Assembly (NCBI GenBank): GCA_022821775.1
Contig: JAJECY010000067.1
Coordinates: forward strand, 1-33,276
Direction of reading: 5' to 3'
Source: Acidobacteriota bacterium
GTDB lineage: Bacteria > Acidobacteriota > Terriglobia > Versatilivoradales > Versatilivoraceae
DNA length: 33,276 nucleotides
Shown piece after piece: positions 19,753 to 27,372 of this stretch. Made by a program: the position numbers and the translations under genes. A model generated the notes under the pieces. That model was not told where the DNA came from. It was given only the letters and a program-made list of their open reading frames with translations, and searched no databases. Each line of letters begins with the position of its first letter. Position 1 is the first letter of the stretch.

Positions 19753-21021
19753 TCATCCACAATCCAGGTCGGCACGGCTGAATCGGACCCCCTCCAGGTT
19801 GCCCAACACCGTAAGCGCTACCTGGCGAGTGTCGAAAACCGAACAAGCCAATGCCTGGACTTCATCCGCGGACACTCGATCGATATCCAGAATCGTCTCC
19901 CGTGGAGGTGTGTAATCCCCGAAATAGAGTTCCTGCCTCGCCAGGTTGGCCATGCGGCTGGAACTGGATTCCAGGCTCAGCAGCAGGCTCCCCTTCAGGT
20001 GATCCTTGGCGCGCCGGAGCTCCTCGTCCTGCACTCGATTCTGCTTGAGGTCACGGAACTCCCGCACGATGGAACTGACCACCCTGCCGACGTTTTCGAG
20101 AGACGTTCCCGCGAAGACCGATAGACAGCCGGTGTCCCGGAACGAACTCAACCCCGAGTAGATGGCATAAGCCAGGCCCTGCTTTTCCCTGATGTTCTGA
20201 AAGAGACGGGAACTCATTCCGGCGCCCAGAATGGTGCTCAACAGGTAGAACGTGAACCGGTCCCGGTCGGTGAGGGCGCAGCCGGGCACACCCAGGCAGA
20301 TGTGGGCCTGTTCCAGCTCTCTCTTGGTGCGCAATGAAATGGGATTGCACGGCTTGGCCGGAGCCGGGACTCGCCCGTTCGAGAGCCCCTCCAGGTGGCC
20401 GAAATGCTGCAGGGCCAGGTCCAGGATGTTTCGGTGGTCCAGGTGGCCGGCAGCCGAGACCACCAGTTGATCCGCAGTGTAGTGCGCACGGAAAAATTCC
20501 GACACCCGGCCGCGGTCGAGTTGGCTGACCGTCCGGCTGGTCCCCAGAATCGGTCGTCCCAGCGGTTGGTCCCTCCAGAAGTTCTGGGTGAAAATCTCGC
20601 AAACCAGGTCGTCCGGACTGTCTTCCTCCATCTTGATCTCCTCCAGAACCACGCGGCGTTCCCGCTCCATCTCATCGGGATCGAACCGCGGGTTGAGGAC
20701 GAGATCCGCAAGAATGTCGAACGCCAGGGGAAGGTGGTCATCCAGGACTTTGGCGCTGTAACAGGCGGTTTCCTTTCCCGTGAAGGCATCCAGGTGGCCG
20801 CCGATCGAATCCACCTCTTTGGCGATCTCTTCGGCCGTGCGACGCCGGGTCCCCTTGAACAGCAGGTGTTCCACGAAATGGGCCACACCATTGAGTTCAG
20901 GGGTTTCGCTGCGTGAGCCGGTCTTGACCCAGACTCCCATGGAAACGGAACGGACATGAGGCATGCGCTCGGTGAGTACCGTGAGCCCATTGTCCAACAC
21001 GTCCTTATTGACATTCTCCAT
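19753..21021 (-). CDS. M16 family zinc peptidase (processing peptidase-like)
   Basis: GVAHFVEHLLFKGTRRR (HxxEH), LEEIKMEEDSPDD, DQLVVSAAGHLDH, GMSSRLFQNIREKQGLAYAIYS. Confidence 0.94.
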   Translation of the reverse strand: MENVNKDVLDNGLTVLTERMPHVRSVSMGVWVKTGSRSETPELNGVAHFVEHLLFKGTRRRTAEEIAKEVDSIGGHLDAFTGKETACYSAKVLDDHLPLAFDILADLVLNPRFDPDEMERERRVVLEEIKMEEDSPDDLVCEIFTQNFWRDQPLGRPILGTSRTVSQLDRGRVSEFFRAHYTADQLVVSAAGHLDHRNILDLALQHFGHLEGLSNGRVPAPAKPCNPISLRTKRELEQAHICLGVPGCALTDRDRFTFYLLSTILGAGMSSRLFQNIREKQGLAYAIYSGLSSFRDTGCLSVFAGTSLENVGRVVSSIVREFRDLKQNRVQDEELRRAKDHLKGSLLLSLESSSSRMANLARQELYFGDYTPPRETILDIDRVSADEVQALACSVFDTRQVALTVLGNLEGVRFSRADLDCG

Positions 21022-21359
21022 GGAGTCCGTGTCCCGGGGGTGCGAACTGGATTGTTCCGGAAGGCTCGACTGTGGCTGTGGCAGTGGGAAAATCGGTCGA
21101 GCCGCATGGGTGACTGCTTAAGGCAAAAAACTAACACAACCCCGGTGGATTATCAATCGAAAACTGCGGCGACTTCCCATTCTGACTCCATAGGGTAACT
21201 GATTTAGAATCAGCATATTATTCCCTTTCCGCCTGCAGACCTGCAGGGGGGATGTTTGCCCCCCGTTGGGGCTTTCAAGAGCCGGCTGGCATTCCCGAAC
21301 GAGACCCCGGTCAAGAAACCGAAAACAACTTGCTCGGATGGTGGTTGGACAGGGCGAAC

Positions 21360-22511
21360 TCACTCCTCCCCGAACAGGGGACGTTGGCCTGCGTGGTCCG
21401 GGCCCGCCCCGGAAGTCAGGTCTTCGGCAAGGGAAAAGCCGCTTTCCAGCAGTTCACGGGCCTTGCCGTTCGATTCCAGGGGAATCGCCTGGGCCCCCTC
21501 CACGCCCGGAATGATGACCAGAGTCTGCTGGAGCCCCGTTCTCTTGTCTCGCAACAGTTCGGGAGAGTGGGTGCTCAGCAGGGTTTGCCTTCCGGTGCGG
21601 CGCTGGACCCGGGCCAGCATCTTCGGCAGTGCCCGGACCATGCCCGGATGGAGCGAGAGCTCCGGTTCCTCCAGCAACAGCGGCCCCTCCTTCTCCATGG
21701 CCGACCAGAAAAGGCCGATGAGCCTCAGAGTGCCGTCGGAGAATTGCTCTTCCGTTTGCCAGGCGCCCTGGGGGCGCCAGTGCCGGTATTTGCCGCGAAG
21801 ATGGGGGGTCCCCCGGGAATCGCGCCACAGGTCGATGGCCTCCAGTTGGGGCACCGCCATTTGAAGAGCCTTCCCAATCCGTCGGAGCCGCGCATTGCGG
21901 GTTCTATCCGGGACCCCGGCCACCTGTTCCAGAAAATCGCCGCCAAAGGGGTCGTTGGAGCCTCCCCCCGAACGGTCCGAGTCGCGGATGAGCTGGGGCA
22001 CAATGTGCAGGTAGCGAATGGATGCAAAGAAGGCGGCCAACTCGCGAAAGGCCCGGTTGGCGTTCACCTGTTCCAGGCTGGTCTGGGTGAGACGCTCCGG
22101 ATCGGCGTAATCCTGATCATCGGGACGCTTGATCAGTTCCACGCAATCGCGCAAGACCCGCTCCTTGCAAATCCGGGGCCGTCTCTGCCGATCCTGGTGC
22201 AGACCCACCTCGTAGTTCCACTGAATCCCCGTCTTTCCTTCGATCAACTCAACCCCAATCTCGACCTCCGACTGCCTGCGCGCCGCCAGGCAGCGGATGG
22301 CGCTCAGCCCACCCCGTCGAGCCACCGCCTGCTGAAAGCCGCCGCCCGGCGCAGCCAGGTCCCGCAGGAAGCGGAAGACATCCAGAAAGTTGGATTTCCC
22401 CGACGCGTTGGGGCCAATGAGACACAGACGGTTCGGGATGGCCACCTCGATGCCGGTGAAGTTTCGCCAATTCCGCAACCACAGACGCCGGAAACGCAGG
22501 TTTCCGCCCAT
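21360..22511 (-). CDS. AAA family ATPase (RecF/SMC-like, AAA_15/AAA_21 type), no adjacent partner
   Basis: Walker A IGPNASGKSNF, FSDGTLRLIGL signature, Walker B LLLEEPELSLHP, LLSTHSPELL. Confidence 0.88.
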   Translation of the reverse strand: MGGNLRFRRLWLRNWRNFTGIEVAIPNRLCLIGPNASGKSNFLDVFRFLRDLAAPGGGFQQAVARRGGLSAIRCLAARRQSEVEIGVELIEGKTGIQWNYEVGLHQDRQRRPRICKERVLRDCVELIKRPDDQDYADPERLTQTSLEQVNANRAFRELAAFFASIRYLHIVPQLIRDSDRSGGGSNDPFGGDFLEQVAGVPDRTRNARLRRIGKALQMAVPQLEAIDLWRDSRGTPHLRGKYRHWRPQGAWQTEEQFSDGTLRLIGLFWSAMEKEGPLLLEEPELSLHPGMVRALPKMLARVQRRTGRQTLLSTHSPELLRDKRTGLQQTLVIIPGVEGAQAIPLESNGKARELLESGFSLAEDLTSGAGPDHAGQRPLFGEE

Positions 22512-22749
22512 GACACCTCCGACGCAACCGGCCCTGAATGGGGGAGGGTTGCTTCACCCCTCAGCGCCAGAACCCCCTGGCGCTTCACGCCTTGGACAGG
22601 GTCGTTGAGTCAAGCCGAAAATATAGCACCGAACACCACCTGCAACCAATAGCGCCCCCCCGACTCCGGAGCCGATTGCGCTATCTCCAACCCGTCTGCT
22701 ATCATCCCCATTCCAGCTTGAACCGATTGAAAACAGGAGACTTCCCGCA

Positions 22750-23856
22750 ATGGCTGCTTCCGGGGGCGAGCTTTTGGGGCTGACCGCCGACGAACTGGCC
22801 GCCCTGATGGTCGATTGGGGTGAGAAACCCTATCACGGGCGGCAGCTCTACGGGGCCCTGTACCGCCGGAGGCAACTCGACCCGGGATCGATGACCGAAC
22901 TCTCCAAGTCCCTGCGGCGGAAGCTTGAGAGCTGCGTCATTTCCCTGCCCCGGCTGCAAAGGCGTCAGCGAGCGGCCGACGGCACCGAGAAATACCTGCT
23001 TGAGTTGACGGACGGGGAGAAGGTCGAGTGTGTCCTGATCCCTGAGCGAAAGCGCAATACCCTGTGTATTTCAACTCAGGCGGGCTGCCCTCTCGATTGC
23101 CGCTTCTGTTTGACGGCCATGCTGGGATTCAGGCGCAACCTCGACCCGGCGGAGATCCTGGGGCAGGTCCTCTACGTGCTTGCTGACAAGAACCTTGCAA
23201 TCGGTTCGGTGGGCATTGGCAGCCGTCCGGCACTCACCAACCTGGTGCTGATGGGAATGGGCGAGCCCCTTCTCAATCTCGAAAACGTCCTCAAGTCCCT
23301 GATCATCATGACCGATCCTGAAGGGCTGGCTCTCTCTCCCCGCAGAATTACACTGTCGACGGTAGGGCTGGTTCCCCAAATCAGGAGACTGGCCCAGGCT
23401 CCCGTAGTACCCAACCTGGCCGTCTCGCTTTCCGCTACAACCGATGAGGTTCGCGACCGGCTGATGCCCATCAATCGAAGGTATCCCATTGACACGCTCC
23501 TGCAGGCCTGCGCCGAATTTCCCCTCAAGCGAAACCAGCGGTTGACTTTCGAGTACGTCCTCATGGACGGGATCAATGACAGCGACCAGGATGCCCGGCG
23601 GCTGGTCAAACTGCTGGCCCAACTCCGCTCGAAGGTCAATCTCCTTCCGCTCAATCCCGGCAATGCCAACGGATTGCGACCTTCATCCCCCCGGCGGGTG
23701 AACCGCTTCCGGGAGATCCTTACCGGAAAGGGCCTGCCGGCATATGTCCGAAGACCCAGGGGAATGGACATCTACGCCGCTTGCGGCCAATTGCACCTGG
23801 CGGCCGGTCATCATTCCCGCGCCACCCGCACCTCACGGCTGGACACCAACCGGTAG
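22750..23856 (+). CDS. rlmN: 23S rRNA (adenine(2503)-C(2))-methyltransferase, radical SAM
   Basis: CISTQAGCPLDCRFCLTAMLGFRRNL (CxxxCxxC), VLMGMGEPLLNLENV, C-terminal ACGQL. Confidence 0.95.
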   Translation: MAASGGELLGLTADELAALMVDWGEKPYHGRQLYGALYRRRQLDPGSMTELSKSLRRKLESCVISLPRLQRRQRAADGTEKYLLELTDGEKVECVLIPERKRNTLCISTQAGCPLDCRFCLTAMLGFRRNLDPAEILGQVLYVLADKNLAIGSVGIGSRPALTNLVLMGMGEPLLNLENVLKSLIIMTDPEGLALSPRRITLSTVGLVPQIRRLAQAPVVPNLAVSLSATTDEVRDRLMPINRRYPIDTLLQACAEFPLKRNQRLTFEYVLMDGINDSDQDARRLVKLLAQLRSKVNLLPLNPGNANGLRPSSPRRVNRFREILTGKGLPAYVRRPRGMDIYAACGQLHLAAGHHSRATRTSRLDTNR

Positions 23857-25031
23857 CGCACCCGCCGCCAGACAATGGTGGAGGTAAACAGGGAGACCAG
23901 CAGGTTGAAGGCGGTCAGGGTTGCCGCCAAGGGTCCCAGCAGCAGGTATCCCCAGAAATCCCGCTTGAGGCTCTCTCGCTGCTCGCGGCGGATCCGGCAG
24001 ATCATTCTCCAGCGGAAGAGTCCTCGAACGGCGCCCAGCAACCAGACCAGCCCCAGCAGGAGCAGCAGCGGGGCGCCCTGCAGCCAGTCGATCCGGATCG
24101 TTGCGCCTACCCCAAGCGCCCACGCCGCCAACTCGCCCACTGCCCACCACCAGAACAGCACAAAGGGCCACTCGGAGAGCATCGCCAGCCTCCAGAGGCC
24201 TCGCGAGTAGACCTTGGTAATGATGACCTGGCGTGTGGACCATTCCAGCAGTTCTCTCCAGTCGCAGTCCCCATGGGAGGCTACCAGGCATCGGGGTTGA
24301 TAGTGGATCCGGAGCCCCGCCGACCTCACGGCCTCCGCCAGGGAATAGTCGTCGCTGACGGAATGTTCCCAGTAGGCCGGAACGTCGACCGCCGCAAAGG
24401 TCGACCGCCGGATGGCCATCGAGCCTCCCCAGGCGAAGTTTCGACCGTGCTCCCCCAGCAGCGTGGCTACGGAGCTGTTCCAGATGGCCCGCAGAAGGCT
24501 GGCCAGGTTTCCCCTGCGGGGGAAGAACCACCGGTAGCCGGTGGAGGCTCCCGTTTCGGGGTCTCTCAAGGGGGCCAGCAGGTCCCGCAGCCAGTGCCGG
24601 TGCGGCCGCCCGTCCGAGTCCGCGAAAACCAGAACCCGGGTTGCGGGATCCACTTCTTCCAAAGCCCGCATGAGGCTGTGCACCTTCTCTCCCCGCCGGT
24701 TCGAGAATCCCGACACCACGAACTTGACACGTCGGCCGGGAAATCTCCGAGCCGCCCGGCGGAGAGACTCCAGAGAGGAATCGGCTTCGGTAGCGGTCAC
24801 GAATATGACTTCGTAGTCTTGGAAGTCCTGATCCAGGATGGCCTCCACGTTCTCCTGCAACTCGAAATCGCTCCCCTTGCAGGGAACGACGACAGAAGCC
24901 GGAGGCATCCAGGCAGGCGGTGTCCGGGACAGTTCTCGGTCGAGATAGCGCTGGTAGCTCAGGCTGTGCAGCACGCCAAGCAAGCCCTTGAAGAGAACCA
25001 CGGCGGCAAGAAGGAGGAAAAGCGCGTCCAT
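23811..25031 (-). CDS. Family 2 glycosyltransferase, ceramide glucosyltransferase (GT21)-like
   Basis: PASVVVPCKGSDFELQENVEAILDQDFQDYEVIFVT, FADSDGRPHRHWLRDL, HSVSDDYSLAEAVRSAG, ELLEWSTRQVIITKVY; C-terminal TM segments. Confidence 0.85.
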   Translation of the reverse strand: MDALFLLLAAVVLFKGLLGVLHSLSYQRYLDRELSRTPPAWMPPASVVVPCKGSDFELQENVEAILDQDFQDYEVIFVTATEADSSLESLRRAARRFPGRRVKFVVSGFSNRRGEKVHSLMRALEEVDPATRVLVFADSDGRPHRHWLRDLLAPLRDPETGASTGYRWFFPRRGNLASLLRAIWNSSVATLLGEHGRNFAWGGSMAIRRSTFAAVDVPAYWEHSVSDDYSLAEAVRSAGLRIHYQPRCLVASHGDCDWRELLEWSTRQVIITKVYSRGLWRLAMLSEWPFVLFWWWAVGELAAWALGVGATIRIDWLQGAPLLLLLGLVWLLGAVRGLFRWRMICRIRREQRESLKRDFWGYLLLGPLAATLTAFNLLVSLFTSTIVWRRVRYRLVSSREVRVARE

Positions 25032-25067
25032 GAAGGGGGATTTGCAGGCCCGGCCAGCGGAACCCGG

Positions 25068-26135
25068 CTACTCCCATCGAAAAACTCTCACCGCCGCCCA
25101 GACCGAGAGGATGCTCCACAATCCCAGACCGACCAGTTGGAGCCACAGGGCCGGGAGAGTCGAGCCTTCCAGCACGATGCTTCGCATGCCGTCGGCCAGG
25201 TAGGTGAGGGGGAAGAACTCGGTGACCACCCGGACCGGCTCGGGCAGGTTGGCGCGGCTGAAGAAGACCCCCGAAAGAAGCATCATGGGCAGCGAGACCA
25301 CGTTGGCCAGGGGAACAACCTGATCCTCCGTTCTGGCGATTCCGGCCAGGAAGAAGCCGATGGCCAGGAACACTGCGCCTCCCAGCAGACCCATGGCGAA
25401 AAGATCCAGCAGCCTTCCCATGAACTGCAGATCGAAGAAGAGGATTCCCACCCCGACCAGGACAACGATCTGCGCCAGCAGGACGATCAGCCGCATGGCC
25501 ACCTGGGCCGCAATGAAGTCCTGCGGTTTCATGGGAGTCACCGACAGACGGCGCAGCACTCCCCGTTTCCGCAGTGAAACGAATCCGAAGGCCACTCCAA
25601 AAATGCCGCTCTGCATGATGGCCAGAGACAGCACCCCTGGAAGCAGGAAGTCGATATAGCTGGACCGGCGGCTGGCTACCGATTGGATCGCCATTGGAAT
25701 TCGATCGGGCGCCGACTGCACCCCGAAGGTCGCATCGTCCAGCACCTTGCGCAGGATCAGCAGGCCCATCTGCGTTTCCTCGGGTGTGCCGTCATTGACC
25801 AGGACCCGCAACTCCTGCTTCCCGGCGGGATCGAACCCCTGGGGAAGGACCAGGACCAGGTGGCGCTTGCCGGCCTCGAGCTGCTCCAGCTCGGCGCTTT
25901 CCGCTCCCCGATTGACCTGTACCGTCCGGACCTCGCCAAGCCGCCCCACCAGTCTTGCGGCCGGTTCATTCTCCGCGCCGGACACTCCGAACTGAATTTT
26001 CTCCATACCCTCGAAGCTGACAAATCCGAACAGGAAAACCATGAAGAGCGGCAGCAACATGGTCCAGACGATGGCCTCCTTCTGCCGGGTGAACATCTTC
26101 AGAGACGCCACCGTCAATTTCCACTGAAGCCGCAT
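25068..26135 (-). CDS. ABC-2 type transporter permease
   Basis: IDFLLPGVLSLAIMQSGIFGVAFGFVSLRKRGVLRRLSVTPMKPQDFIAAQ; multiple TM; adjacent to the ATPase subunit. Confidence 0.92.
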   Translation of the reverse strand: MRLQWKLTVASLKMFTRQKEAIVWTMLLPLFMVFLFGFVSFEGMEKIQFGVSGAENEPAARLVGRLGEVRTVQVNRGAESAELEQLEAGKRHLVLVLPQGFDPAGKQELRVLVNDGTPEETQMGLLILRKVLDDATFGVQSAPDRIPMAIQSVASRRSSYIDFLLPGVLSLAIMQSGIFGVAFGFVSLRKRGVLRRLSVTPMKPQDFIAAQVAMRLIVLLAQIVVLVGVGILFFDLQFMGRLLDLFAMGLLGGAVFLAIGFFLAGIARTEDQVVPLANVVSLPMMLLSGVFFSRANLPEPVRVVTEFFPLTYLADGMRSIVLEGSTLPALWLQLVGLGLWSILSVWAAVRVFRWE

Positions 26136-26239
26136 GGTTCGTCACCGTTCGTTGCGGAGTGAGCCGGAATTGCCAGCGTTTCCAGGCACTTCCTCCGATA
26201 TTCCATCGGTCCCGGCGAGGGCCGGGAGAAGTCTCCGAT

Positions 26240-27022
26240 TCAATCCTCTTGCAAGGCGTGGCCGGTGAGGTGGAGAAAGACGTCTTCCAGGTTGGCCAGC
26301 CGCTCCACTCGTTCCTTCTTGAATCCGGATGCCAGCAGGTCGCCGATGAGCGTCCGGGGGGGCGCGTCGGCAACAATCCTCCCCCGGTCCATGATGGCCA
26401 CTCGATCGCACAACTCCTCGGCCTCTTCCATGTAATGGGTCGTCAGGACCACCGTCTTTCCTTCGGAACGGATTCTGCGTATAACTCCCCAGAGGTGTCG
26501 TCTGGCCTGAGGGTCCAGTCCGGTCGTCGGCTCGTCCAGAAATACCAGCAGCGGATCGTTCACCAGGGACGCGGCTATGGAGAATCGCTGTTGCTGCCCC
26601 CCCGAGAGCTGCTCCACCTGCGCTTTGGCCCGATCCTGCAGGTCCACCTCGCTCAACAGTTCCATGGGATCGACCACCCGGCCGTAGAGTTCTCCCAACA
26701 AGAGCAGCAACTCCTTCAGATTGAGTTTCTCGAAAAAGGAAGCCGACTGGAGCTGAACGCCAATCCGCTGCTGAACCTGCCGGGGGTGGCTGCTGACGTC
26801 CAGCCCATCCAGAATGACCGTCCCGGCATCGATGGGTCTCAGCGTTTCGATCATTTCCAGAGTGGAGGTCTTTCCGGCGCCGTTGGGCCCGAGGATGCCG
26901 AAGATTTCCTGGCGATGGACCGAAAAGCTCACCCGATCCACGGCAACCAGTTCTCCATAACGCTTACACAGGTTGTTAACAGCCAGAATCACCGGCGACA
27001 CTGAGACCCCTGTCTGAAACAT
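26240..27022 (-). CDS. ABC transporter ATP-binding protein
   Basis: GILGPNGAGKTSTLEMIETL, EQLSGGQQQRFSIAASLVNDPLLVFLDEPTTGLDPQARR; ATG at 27022, the ORF extension to 27142 reads repeat DNA. Confidence 0.95.
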   Translation of the reverse strand: MFQTGVSVSPVILAVNNLCKRYGELVAVDRVSFSVHRQEIFGILGPNGAGKTSTLEMIETLRPIDAGTVILDGLDVSSHPRQVQQRIGVQLQSASFFEKLNLKELLLLLGELYGRVVDPMELLSEVDLQDRAKAQVEQLSGGQQQRFSIAASLVNDPLLVFLDEPTTGLDPQARRHLWGVIRRIRSEGKTVVLTTHYMEEAEELCDRVAIMDRGRIVADAPPRTLIGDLLASGFKKERVERLANLEDVFLHLTGHALQED

Positions 27023-27082
27023 CCTCGTTTCACTTCGTTTGATCTGCCCCGTCGCGTGGGACGGGGGCGCAACTTGGTAAAA

Positions 27083-27245
27083 AGTGAATAGTGGAGAGTG
27101 GAGAGTGGAGAGTGGTCGGCCGAGGATTTCGGGAACAGGCAAGAGCCCGATAACCTCGTTTAACTTTATCGAAAAGACTTCGCCGAGATCGACAAGTTGC
27201 TTAACGTATCGATCAAATCACTATCCAATCTCCACTCTCCACTAT
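27083..27245 (-). repeat. Family-1 heptamer-flanked repeat, copy D (reverse orientation)
   Basis: AGTGAATAGTGGAGAGTGGAGAGTGGAGAGTGG ... GAGGATTTCGGGAACAGGCAAG ... GATCGACAAGTTGCTTAACGTATCGATCAAA ... TCACTAT CCAATCT CCACTCT CCACTAT. Confidence 0.9.
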
Positions 27246-27372
27246 AGCGATTTGGACGCCCATTGCCCTCTGGCGGACGCTGCTGTATTTTAGTCGGAGG
27301 TGCTGGCGTCACGACCGAATCACCTGGCACAAGCCGAAAGGGCCGCACCGATTCCCAAATTCAAGATTTCTC

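Noticed and set aside
21190-21235. Minus-strand CTGATTCTAAATCAG resembles an anticodon stem-loop with CUA anticodon (tRNA-Pyl/suppressor-like)
   Set aside because: No D-arm, no GGTTCGAATCC-type T-arm, and acceptor pairing is poor; only a short palindrome remains.
21241-21275. GGGGGGATGTTTGCCCCCC hairpin as an RNA gene or riboswitch
   Set aside because: Only one simple stem; better explained as a terminator-like structure near the ATPase 3' side, and lacking a clear T-tract.
21360-22511. A defence island around the AAA ATPase and IS element
   Set aside because: Neighbours are housekeeping genes, there is no partner effector, and the IS is ~9 kb away.
19600-27220. GTTAAGC (GTTRRRY) and GTTTAAC/GCTTAAC (RYYYAAC) in family-1 cores suggested integron attC sites
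   Set aside because: The matching core and inverse-core sites are not placed in the inverted arrangement required, and there is no integrase or cassette array.
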